The notes below the pieces were generated by a model. That model saw only the letters and a program-made list of their open reading frames with translations. It was not told the DNA's origin and ran no database searches. A stretch of DNA of 25,478 nucleotides, from the NCBI GenBank assembly GCA_025769875.1, contig JAGFNK010000687.1:1-25478 (forward strand), given 5' to 3'. Of the stretch, positions 18,246 to 25,478 are shown piece after piece. Position numbers and translations under genes: made by a program. The first letter of the stretch is position 1, and every line of letters begins with the position of its first letter. The stretch comes from Russula earlei (lineage: Eukaryota; Basidiomycota; Agaricomycetes; Russulales; Russulaceae).

Positions 18246-20231
18246 ATGGAAAACGATACTGATCCCAGTAGGCCTTTATCCCCCATTGAAGATCTTTGCC
18301 GACAACTTAGTCACGTTCATATTGATCAATTACTCCCTGTCTTTCTTGATCTTGTTGGTAACAGAACAACTATGTCTACAGATGAACGAGCATCACCCTC
18401 TTACCATGTCCGAACACCTTCCCCATCTCTCCCTGACCTTGAGTACCTCGAGACAGTCGTTCCTCCTGGACCTACAATAGAAGAATCGACTAGTCCTGTT
18501 CCTATCACATCTAACTCCCCTACGAGTACCTATGTGGACCCCGATATCCCCGGAGAAGGATTGGAGTGCTATGACCCCAGTCAACACCTGGTCTACATCA
18601 CTATCCCAAACGACTGGCATGTACTCGTCCCCACCAAGTATATTCGATGGGGTGTGGGTGGAAACCAGGGCGCAGAAGAACCATTCATCTGGGGTTGTCA
18701 AGGAAAGGACAAGTTGGTCTTTGGAGAACCCCTATATGCGCACCCTAACTACAACCTCTACCCAGAGTTCCTTCCAGAGGGTGAAGAAGAATACCCTGAT
18801 GTTCTTACAGCCGACATCCCGAATTTCCCTCTCCACATGTTCTACTCCCTCCTCACCTCCATCACACACATATTGGGAGATGCTGGAGTTGAAGCTGAAA
18901 TATGGCGCATTAACCAGCATTCCACACAACTCGCTAGCTTGGCTCGATGAAGTCAACTACTTAACGAGCGACAGAAAACTATTCAGCAAGAAAGAGATCA
19001 ATTGGCTCTCGATAGAGCTCAAGCAGAGGATATCTACAAGGGAGCGCATTCTTGTCTCCGAGCAGCCAAATTCCTCCCTCGCGCACGAGAAATGTGGACT
19101 CTTATCACAAGAGCAAATGGCCCGCAAGGTGTTCTGGAAGGTATGGGATTATGGCAAGAGGAGTTCTTCCTACCTGAGGTACAAGTCCTTGTTGCCCGCC
19201 ACATTGCAGAAAGAGTTAGAGGAGGGGCTGGAAGCAAAGACTCTCAGAATGACGAGGGAGGAGAAGCAGGACCATCTTCTAGAGCTCATGAGGAGGAAGA
19301 GATTGAGCAAGGAAAGTTTTCTCGCCCTCCGACCCCCCCTTATAATGCAGGAATGGCTAAATGGTAGCAGTTCATGTACGAACATAAGTGCCGATGGTGC
19401 GGTTGGAAGGGACATTGGGACCGACAGTGTGAAACACCCCACTATGCCTGCATCTCTCGTCGACAATGCATTGTCCCCAACAATCACAAATTCTTCCAGC
19501 CCATAGAACGGTGCAGTCATCTGAGGCCACTCTTGCCGGAAGAAAGGACCTTGAGGGGACATTTGCGGGGCACAGTAAGTGTCTTACAAGATGCAGTGGC
19601 TAATGCACGAGCAGCGTTGGCCACAGTTGATGATCTCAAGATCACCCTTGCGCGAACATCTTGTGCAGTAGAAGGTCTCAAAGGCACGCTAACCAGTACC
19701 ACTGTAGAAACCTCTGCTGCGGAGCAACTTGTGACAACTGTCTTAAACGATGGTACTATAAATCTGGATACCCCCCTTCCCTCCTTAACTCTAACTCCTA
19801 TAACCTCACGCCATGCTATACCAGCTGAGGCAAGATCTGGGTCAGAGCCCCCACTTACTGGATGAGGGAGGTGAGGAAGAGGTGGTATTAGACATCCCCC
19901 ACGACAAAGTGCTCGACTCAGAGGAGAAACCAGTGCCCCCCCAACTGCGAGACGAGGCGGAGGACTCCCGTTCCAAGAGGTTCCCAATGCAGTGCGCCTA
20001 GCCTCGACTTCACGACGCATGCCTAGGGCCAGTACCTCTGATCTAGCACTAGCCACGACTCAAGCGAAAATAAAACAACATGAATATTACAAGGAGTTGA
20101 CTTCTCTAGAATACAGTTCAAAGCGTATCGACAGAGATGTCTTCACCCTCCTCACTGAACGAGATGCTCTAGACATGACTGAAGGATGGGAAGGCAAGTG
20201 GGTTGAAGGATATCACGGAGTGAGTGATTAG
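18246..20231 (+). pseudogene. In-frame pol extension with second CCHC knuckle and RG-rich tail
   Basis: About 660 codons continue in the same frame as pol from the chromodomain to the TAG at 20229-20231, 32 bases before the 3' LTR. In order come a Ser/Pro-rich linker and a conserved-looking globular stretch (IPNDWHVLVPTKYIRWG, then GCQGKDKLVFGEPLYAHPNY) near 18600-18760. A Gln/Glu/Arg-rich coiled-coil-like part lies near 18950-19030. A second zinc knuckle CRWCGWKGHWDRQC is at 19389-19430, then an Ala/Thr-rich helix, an Arg/Gly-rich stretch (19866-19960) and a charged C-terminus. Internal stops are TGA 18948, TAG 19365, TGA 19863 and TGA 19872. An ATG at 18372 could allow separate translation. 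The zinc knuckle and RG stretch suggest nucleic-acid binding, perhaps a second Gag-like protein. I do not recognise the family. Confidence 0.75.
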
Positions 20232-20249
20232 GTCGTGCCAGACCTAGCC

Positions 20250-20263
20250 TAGAGGGGGAATGG
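20250..20263 (+). promoter_or_regulatory. Polypurine tract
   Basis: A short purine-rich run, roughly AGAGGGGGAATGG, lies immediately before the 3' LTR, where plus-strand DNA synthesis is primed in LTR retrotransposons. It starts about 20 bases after the last stop codon. This makes the pol extension part of the element, not flanking DNA. Confidence 0.8.
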
Positions 20264-20398
20264 TGTTAAGATTCTCGTGTTCTCTGACTGTCATCTGTTT
20301 CGTTGACTCATCTATGATTACTCACATGTCTGCTTACGAGACTTGAAGTGGGAGTTGGGTATAAAAGATGTGCATAGTGCTTATGCTCAGAATTAACA
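20264..20398 (+). repeat. 3' LTR
   Basis: It starts TGTTAA and ends TTAACA, a perfect 6-bp inverted terminal pair, for a length of 135 bp. The first 75 bp match the 5' LTR with two transitions. The remainder holds a GGGTATAAAAG promoter-like box (about 20357-20367) that I cannot find in the 5' LTR region. The right end is inferred. The LTR could instead continue and be truncated by the Penelope-like element that follows. Confidence 0.7.
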
Positions 20399-20412
20399 TC
20401 AATTATTTTCAA

Positions 20413-20418
20413 TTTATT
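20413..20418 (-). terminator. Poly(A) signal AATAAA
   Basis: AATAAA on the minus strand begins 10 bases after the exonuclease stop codon. It would end transcripts of the Penelope-like element almost directly after its last gene. Confidence 0.5.
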
Positions 20419-20427
20419 AAATTTGTA

Positions 20428-21354
20428 TCAAATATTATTTGGTGAGTTAAAGAGATCTAATAAGTTAGTTTGATTTGGTGAGAGCTCATGTCTTTCAAAG
20501 AGCTGATTTAAAAGGTCCATACAGTAAGAGGCATCAGCCACTGCATCATGGAGCTTTAGATTTATAGGTATGTTATATGCTCTTAGAGCATCTGCCAGAG
20601 TTTGTTTCTTATTTCTCCAGCATGCTGGATATAAGTCAATTGAGAACTTATGGAGCAGTGATTGGTTATACTTAGTTAGATGTCTTTTTAGTATTGGAAT
20701 ATCAAAAGAGTTAACATTATATCCCACAATAATTGTGTCTTTCAAACAGTATGATATTTCTTTAGCAGCAGTGTGAAAGTTTACAGCAGATTTTAGTTGT
20801 TGATCACCAATGTTATTAATATGAAAGGCTTTGTTATCTTTTTGAGTATAGCCTTGATGAGGGAGTATATAATTAGACCAAGTTGAGACATAATTGAGAG
20901 TATCATATGTAGGGTCAATAATTGGTTTGATTATTGCCACTTGAAGAATGTTGGCAGTTTGGATATTAACACCATCTGTCTCAAGATCAAGAAATGCTAG
21001 TTGTGGCAAACTTTGGAGAGAGTATGATGCAGCAGAAAGTTTAGCTTTCTGAATGAGAGAGTTTTTATTATTGATCCTAATTGGCTTATCAATTGGAGAC
21101 TTGTCCCAAGTGATAAACTTTTTGTTAAAGCAGACCTGTTGAAGCTCTGCTAGGATATTTACTTTTAGTGCATCAAAGCATCTTGAAACTTGGAATTCTA
21201 AGTACTCTAAAGGGACCAGATTTGTAGGTTGAGTAGATTCCCTTTTAAATATTTGCATTTGCTCAACCACCAGTTGGTTAAGTTGATGAATGCTTTGTTC
21301 AAAGTGGTATGTGGCTTGAGATTTAAGCCAAATGGTGAAGTCAATGTGTTGCAT
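20428..21354 (-). CDS. DEDDh-type 3'-5' exonuclease of the Penelope-like element
   Basis: An intact 308-residue frame. Residues 1-110 are helical-looking with no known domain. The exonuclease core has ExoI LAFLDLETDG (Asp123, Glu125), ExoII IIVGYNVNSFDIPIL (Asp218) and ExoIII LKLHDAVAD (His269, Asp274). The H-x4-D spacing makes it the DEDDh class (DnaQ epsilon/TREX-like), which removes nucleotides from 3' ends with two metal ions. It lies 66 bases after the RT stop, in the same direction, and is the only undamaged gene of the element. It may trim DNA or RNA 3' ends for RT priming. Rotifer Terminons carry DEDDy exonucleases, a different subclass. That it belongs to the element is inferred from position and composition; capture of a host gene is the alternative. 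Confidence 0.85.
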   Translation of the reverse strand: MQHIDFTIWLKSQATYHFEQSIHQLNQLVVEQMQIFKRESTQPTNLVPLEYLEFQVSRCFDALKVNILAELQQVCFNKKFITWDKSPIDKPIRINNKNSLIQKAKLSAASYSLQSLPQLAFLDLETDGVNIQTANILQVAIIKPIIDPTYDTLNYVSTWSNYILPHQGYTQKDNKAFHINNIGDQQLKSAVNFHTAAKEISYCLKDTIIVGYNVNSFDIPILKRHLTKYNQSLLHKFSIDLYPACWRNKKQTLADALRAYNIPINLKLHDAVADASYCMDLLNQLFERHELSPNQTNLLDLFNSPNNI

Positions 21355-21420
21355 AGTGTCTAAGCAGTTATGTGAGCTTATATTTTTATGTCAAGAATGG
21401 AATGGAGAAAGTAGGAGATA

Positions 21421-23404
21421 TTAAAGTCCTTTGTTCTTTCTTGCTTTAAGGCTTAAGACATGTAGTTTGGATGGCATCTTATAACAGATGGTAACTTTTT
21501 GACTGATAGAAGGGTGCACATTTGCTAGTTTAAGAATATTGGCAGTAAACTGATTTAGAGCAGTTCTTAAATTATGGTGTGATACTGCAGGGTTATACTC
21601 TGTTTTAAAGAGTAGAGGAGTGGGTTTGTTATTATTATTTTTATTGGCAAGTACAGTGTATTTCTGTCTATGTTTATGAGTGACTTGGCCTAGTGCTCTT
21701 TGTATAAAAGCCAAAGGATAGCCTCTTCTTTGAAGTCTAAGGATGAAGAGGTTGACCATTGTTTTGAAGTCAGTTTCAGTTGTGCAGATTCTAGCATATC
21801 TAATAGCTTCACCTTTAATAAAGCCAGTCTTTTGTGCAGCAGTATGATAAGAGTGGAATGGAAGATATGCATAAGTGTTGAGCTGCTTTTGATAAACACT
21901 GGTAGATATTTTGCCATTCTTTATAAAGATAGCAAGATCTAAAAAATTACAGTGCTTAGCTAGTGAGGACCATACAAGGTTAATAGAGGGATTGAGGTTG
22001 TTAAGCTCAGATTGTAGGTCAGTAGCCTTAGAGTCCTTTGTAATAATAAAGATATCATCAATAAAGCGCTTGTAAAGCAAGAGTGATCCTGAGTTTATAT
22101 ATTTATGTACAGTGTTCTTCTCAAGCTGATACATGAAAATGTTACTGTAAGGAGGTATCATTGGGGATCCCATGGCAGCACCATTAGTTTGCTGGTATAT
22201 TTTATTTTGAAAGGTTATATAACCTTTAGTAAGAACAAAGTGCATTGCTTTTATAAGAAAGTCTCTTTTATGCTGAGTTGCCCAGTCAAGTTGATGAATA
22301 AAATCATGTACAAGTTGTAGGCCAGTGTTAGTATCCATATTAGGATAAAGTGCTTCAACATCAGCACTAGCTATTCTAGCAGTATTTGGCAGATTATTAT
22401 TATTAATTTGATTAAGTTGAGTGAGAAGGTCATAAGAGTCTTTAAGAACCCATTCAGTGGCTGGCAGAAGTGGGTTAAGTTGGTTTGCCAACCATTGAGA
22501 GAGATGAAAGGTGATCCAAGTCATGCTTGGTACAATTGGTCTTCCTTTACAGGGTTCTTATGCACCTTTGCAGTGATATAGAATCTCATAGGTTGCCATT
22601 TAGTGTTTGGTTTTTGTAAGATCCATTTTATTTCATCAGGATAGAGACAATGTTCATAGTTAGACACCAAGTTGGTAAGTTCATAGAGCAGAATAGTCAA
22701 TAATAGGCTTTGCCATCAATGCCATCATGATATTGTTGAGTAACATCAGCATACAAAGGAGAATGAAGATGCTCTTGGCATCTTTGAATGTACCAAGACT
22801 TGGTAACAATTGCATAACCCAAGTTTTTATCTGCTAGAATAATAAGAGTGTCTTGATCATTAAGAAGATTCTTATATTGGGCAATGTCATTGTTGTTAAA
22901 TTTAGAGTGTATTTTAGATGTGTTTGATTTTAAAGATTGTTGTAAGAGTGATAAAGTTGCTTCAATATCCCTTCTTTGGTCTAAGAAAGGTGGGTTCCAT
23001 TTAGAAGGTATCCAGTATTGAGGCACAATATTGTCTTCATGATGATTTTGAAAGAGGTGTCTAAGTCTTATTGTTCTTTTAAAGGTCTTTAGACTGTGTG
23101 GTATTATATTAAAGTCAGGTGTTGGAACAGGAATGAACCTTGTTCCTAAAGCAAGACAGTTGAGTGCACCTTGTGGTATTGATTTAGCAGTGAAGTTATG
23201 TACTAGTTTTTGTGCTACACCTATTTGTTTTAAGTTACTAATCATAAGATGTAACTCTTGTTGTTCTTTTAGTAAGTCATCAGTCAGTTGATCTCTAAGT
23301 TTGATTCTGTTCTTTTTGAGCTTTAGAAAGCCTTCTATTGTTAGGCTTAAATTGAGTAAGATGAGTTGTATGTACTTGTAGAGTATTATAGTAAAGTGGT
23401 CTTG
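21421..23404 (-). pseudogene. Penelope-like reverse transcriptase, two frameshifts
   Basis: The RT domain of PLEs, related to telomerase RT. The N-terminal part (open from 23404, first ATG at 23245) has LGTRFIPVPTPDF and LIILADKNLGYAIV. The core (21421-22524) has motif A ASADVEALYPNMD (Asp55 of that segment), motif B NGAAMGSPMIPPYSNIFM, motif C YKRFIDDIFII, and the later NFLDLAIFIKNGKI and IRYAR blocks. After the LLFKTEYNPAV segment the protein stops. No GIY-YIG motif or CCHH linker follows. One-base losses near 22695-22700 and 22545-22552 split it into three pieces. Joined on paper the motifs are complete and in order. The 5' part overlaps the ORF1 tail in another frame. Either the copy is decayed or the consensus has lost bases. 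Confidence 0.85.
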
Positions 23405-23546
23405 TTACTACAGCTCTGCCTCTTGAGGCCCCTCTGTGATTGCCCCTCTGAATGCCTCTTGAAGCCCCTCTGCCTCTTCCTCTGAGTTGAGTTCCTCTCT
23501 GAGGATAAGGTTGATATCTGTGAGTTTGTTGAGGCAGTGAAGTTGT
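23295..23546 (-). pseudogene. RG-rich C-terminal tail of ORF1 behind an in-frame TAG
   Basis: This continues the ORF1 frame beyond the TAG for 83 codons to a TAG at 23295-23297. It contains repeated Arg-Gly motifs such as RGRGRGASRGIQRG, RGASRGRA. RG/RGG boxes bind RNA and are common in the nucleocapsid-like parts of retroelement proteins. The last 107 bases overlap the start of the open RT frame in a different phase, resembling a gag-pol style overlap. Whether the tail is made depends on readthrough, or on the TAG being a mutation or consensus error. Confidence 0.6.
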
Positions 23547-24286
23547 CTAATGTATATTAGATAAAGTGGTGGTTAGTTGTTGAGTATGACTCACATTGGC
23601 TTGTTCTAAGGCTTGTGAGTGGTTAGCCTGCTTTTGGGCCTTATGCCTTTGAACAGAGGCTTCAGCCTGCTTTTTAGCCTCTTGCTCCCAATGAGAGGTG
23701 CTATTTGTAAAGAGGGAGAAGGCAGCCTTTCCCTCAGCCTCAAAAGAGTCCTTGTGTGCAGGATCAGCTGCAGACTTGTCAGCAATGAGCTTCTTAGTCT
23801 CAGCCACAAGGCTCTTTATGATCTGATCCCTTATTGCAGAAGAGTACTGAGTGGCCAGCTTTTCCTCTCTGCTAGTAACTAAGGCCTGGTAGAGGCTCTC
23901 TTTATATTGAGAGTGAACCTCATCCCACTTGGCCTGGAGGCTGGGAAGCCCATCTAGTGCCTTAGGGGCAACCAGATTTTCTATAAACTGTGGGTACTTC
24001 CCAGCCTCATGCTTTTCTACTACTGTATTTAGATACATATTGGACTGGTAACTACCTCTAACAGCACCAAAAAGCCTCTTCTTATGTAGATTGAATGTGG
24101 GGGCTAGCCACTCTACAATAGAGGTAAGATCCTTTGCAGGACCAGCTATATTGAAAATCATATAAGTTATGATTTTATAAAAAGATAGAGTAATGAATAC
24201 TTACTTTCATCCCAAAGGGATTGAAAGTCAACTTGTTGAGTTGATTGTGAAGTGGAGGCAGAGGCAACTTGCTCAATTTGTGCCAT
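23547..24286 (-). CDS. Penelope-like element ORF1, spliced, coiled-coil-like protein
   Basis: Exon 1 runs from the ATG at 24284-24286 to 24205. A 59-nt intron (24204-24146) starts GTAAGT and ends TATAG. Exon 2 runs from 24145 to a TAG at 23547-23549. Splicing joins the frames exactly, adding about 27 residues ahead of GPAKDLTSIVEWL. The protein (about 227 residues) has a mixed N-terminal half and a Lys/Glu/Ala/Gln-rich helical C-terminal half likely to form a coiled coil. No enzyme motif is seen. Its position ahead of RT suggests an RNA-binding or structural role like retroelement ORF1/Gag proteins. The same frame continues after the TAG into an RG-rich tail, so the stop may be a mutated Gln codon or a readthrough site. 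The ATG at 24161 inside the intron is the alternative start. Confidence 0.65.
24146..24204 (-). other. 59-nt spliceosomal intron in ORF1
   Basis: The 5' site is GTAAGT and the 3' site is TATAG, with an A/T-rich interior holding a TAAC-type branch candidate. The length is typical of basidiomycete introns. Removing it fuses exon 1 and exon 2 without a frame change. Introns inside a retroelement are unusual but have been reported for Penelope-like elements. Confidence 0.65.
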
Positions 24287-25175
24287 GTGTAAAACTGTCA
24301 AAAGAAAAGACAGTTAGCAACAGAATTTTTATTAGAGATTTTTATTCTGCAATGCAGAGATAAAATAGAGAGAGAGGCAAATAAAGCATTTAACCAGTGG
24401 CAGACATGGCCAGTTGGAAAAAGCTCTACATTTCTGACTATGGGACTGTGTGAATGAACACAACAGACAGGACCTATATAGGACCCAGAGATGTCTAATC
24501 TCTCCTCCATTGTTCATGCTATAGCAGAGGAACAAGGACCAGGGGCAAGAGTGCTCCACTGGGCAGAAAAGGCCATTGTATAGTATTAAAGCCAAAAAAG
24601 AAAAAGTAGAAGCAGAAAAAGTACTATAATAAAAGCATAAAAAGATAGGGAAGAAAGGAAAAGACATAACAGAATGAGTGACAAAGATCTTAAGATTCTA
24701 CTAGAGCACCTGCTTTATAGTAAAGGGTTGGGTTTAGGGAAGAGGGGAGAATAACTCTAACCTATAGCTAGTGCTACTATAGTACAGGCAAAACAGACTC
24801 TTAATAAAAGAGGGTAGAAGACATAAAAAAGATATAGTTTTAAAGAATGGGAACCAAAAAAGAAAGCAAAGGTCAAGCACAGAGCAAGTACTCACTGTTA
24901 AGGAAAAGATATGGGCTGTAATATCTTTCTGCACTACTGTGCTTCTTCAGTTCCTAGTGTAGAGTGAAGAGTGGAGTGAAGAGTGTAGAGATGAGAAGAG
25001 AGGAGTGGCAAGAAGAGTTGGTGATGAGGGGATTAGGTTGAAAGAGGGGGTTTTTAAGGAAAAAGAGTGGTCTGTGCACAAAGAATGTGCTGTTGTGAGA
25101 GGGAAAAAAAAAGGGGAAAAGAAGATGAGGGATTATTGCTATGTTTCAGATGTGTTGAATTGAAAAAAAAAGATA
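24287..25175 (-). promoter_or_regulatory. Leader and promoter region of the Penelope-like element
   Basis: About 890 bases of A-rich (plus strand) DNA without a supportable gene lie upstream of ORF1. An inverted repeat ACTGTC/GACAGT at 24293-24313 repeats the core of the tandem array further upstream. Poly-purine runs lie near 24590-24660 and 25100-25110. No clear TATA box was fixed. The transcription start presumably lies here. Confidence 0.4.
24293..24313. repeat. Inverted repeat ACTGTC/GACAGT next to ORF1 start
   Basis: ACTGTC and GACAGT flank a 9-nt A-rich loop, just upstream of the ORF1 ATG. GACAGT is also the constant core of every unit of the array at 25176-25478, so this may be a shared binding site or a stray array unit. 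Confidence 0.55.
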
Positions 25176-25478
25176 TGACAGTTATTTGACAGTTTTTTGA
25201 CAGTTGTCTGACAGTTGGCTGACAGTTGACAGTTGTCTGACAGTTATTTGACAGTTATTTGACAGTTGGCTAACAGTTATCTGACAGTTGGCTGACAGTT
25301 GACAGTTGTCTGACAGTTGTCTGATAGTTATTTGACAGTTATTTGACAGTTGGCTGACAGTTGACAGTTGTCTGACAGTTGTCTGACAGTTGTCTGACAG
25401 TTGCCTAACAGTTGTCTGACAGTTGGCTGACAGTTGACAGTTGTCTGACAGTTGTCTGACAGTTGTCTGACAGTTGCC
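25176..25478. repeat. TGACAGTTNNN higher-order tandem array
   Basis: The block divides exactly into twenty-five 11-bp units and four 7-bp units (TGACAGT), 303 bp in all, with no leftover base up to the window edge. The 11-mers share TGACAGTT with a variable last triplet (GTC, GGC, ATT and GCC, with single ATC and TTT units). Each 7-bp unit follows a GGC unit and precedes a GTC unit, giving a higher-order pattern. The GTC form, GACAGTTGTC, is an imperfect palindrome (GACA..TGTC). It lies on the 5' side of the Penelope-like element and continues beyond the window. Confidence 0.95.

Larger units (their letters stand above)
12228..20398 (+). mobile_element. Ty3/Gypsy chromovirus with extended pol
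   Basis: An LTR retrotransposon of about 8.2 kb. In order it holds a 5' LTR, leader, gag with CCHC knuckle, aspartic protease, reverse transcriptase, RNase H, HHCC plus DDE integrase, chromodomain, an extra coding extension, a polypurine tract and a 3' LTR. Protease-RT-RNase H-integrase order defines Ty3/Gypsy, and the chromodomain places it among the chromoviruses. The gene set carries 16 internal stops and at least two frameshifts, so this copy is inactive. The first 75 bp of the LTRs differ at only two positions, both transitions, so it is not very old. No target-site duplication is visible. Confidence 0.9.
20399..25478 (-). mobile_element. Endonuclease-less Penelope-like element with exonuclease
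   Basis: The element lies on the minus strand and its 5' side is cut by the window edge. In order it has a tandem array, a leader, a spliced ORF1 with an RG-rich tail, a Penelope-type reverse transcriptase and a DEDDh exonuclease. All are co-oriented, with short gaps or overlaps, so they are probably read from one transcript. The RT lacks a GIY-YIG endonuclease, as in the Athena and Coprina groups that attach to chromosome ends. Codon use is AT-rich compared with the left half of the window. Both boundaries are approximate. The left one is placed next to the 3' LTR because a poly(A) signal lies at 20413-20418. Confidence 0.75.

Noticed and set aside
15087..19874. Many in-frame TGA codons might mean TGA is translated (variant genetic code).
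   Set aside because: TGA serves as the true stop of the intact exonuclease frame (20428-20430). TAA and TAG stops also interrupt the same pol frame. No such code is known in basidiomycete nuclei. CpG mutation explains the pattern better.
20442..20446. GTGAG matching the five bases before the 5' LTR, as a target-site duplication.
   Set aside because: It lies inside the exonuclease coding sequence, over 40 bases beyond the best LTR end (TTAACA at 20393-20398). A 5-bp match is expected by chance.
22625..22650. CTGATGA on the minus strand as a hammerhead ribozyme core, as found in Penelope-like elements.
   Set aside because: It is within conserved RT coding sequence and lacks the GAAA segment and flanking stems. 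The other CTGATGA near 23275 fails for the same reason.
24700..25478. Telomeric repeat (TTAGGG)n expected beside a telomere-type Penelope-like element.
   Set aside because: Only isolated TTAGGG occurrences were found anywhere in the window; the array at the right edge is a different sequence.
25176..25478. CRISPR-like array.
   Set aside because: Units are 11 or 7 bp with no unique spacers, in a eukaryotic transposon context; it is a minisatellite.

Overview
The window looks like a transposon-dense, non-housekeeping part of a basidiomycete (probably Agaricomycete) nuclear genome. The evidence is a RepHel Helitron, a Ty3/Gypsy chromovirus with a chromodomain integrase, an endonuclease-less Penelope-like retroelement with a short (59 nt) spliceosomal intron, and a possible relic of a fungal FunK1-type kinase gene. 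I found no intact host gene. No database search was possible, so all family calls rest on motifs read by eye.

Layout. 1-2548: unique-looking or decayed DNA with a candidate solo LTR (649-983) and a short kinase-like N-terminal relic (1207-1539). 2549-6364: two 163-bp arms in inverted orientation enclosing about 3.5 kb without a recognisable gene. 6365-6522: a fold-back palindrome and a GC hairpin. 6769-10673 (minus): a decayed Helitron RepHel gene, preceded on its 5' side by four 153-154 bp tandem repeats (10681-11289). 11290-12227: purine-rich DNA without a gene. 12228-20398 (plus): a Ty3/Gypsy chromovirus with gag, protease, RT, RNase H, integrase, chromodomain and then an unusual in-frame extension of about 660 codons up to the polypurine tract. 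About 20399-25478 (minus): a Penelope-like element encoding a spliced ORF1 with an RG-rich tail, a PLE reverse transcriptase without GIY-YIG endonuclease, and a separate DEDDh 3'-5' exonuclease. It is preceded by a higher-order tandem array that runs off the window.

How the parts work together. Each element is its own replication unit: rolling-circle replication for the Helitron, integrase-mediated insertion for the chromovirus, and for the PLE probably endonuclease-independent reverse transcription from an existing DNA end, as known for telomere-associated Athena and Coprina elements. Nearly all are broken. The chromovirus reading frame carries 16 internal stops, 12 of them TGA, most best explained as CGA-to-TGA, which points to CpG methylation and deamination or a RIP-like process. 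The most novel-looking items are the PLE with a co-oriented DEDDh exonuclease and the chromovirus pol that continues past the chromodomain into a domain with a second zinc knuckle.
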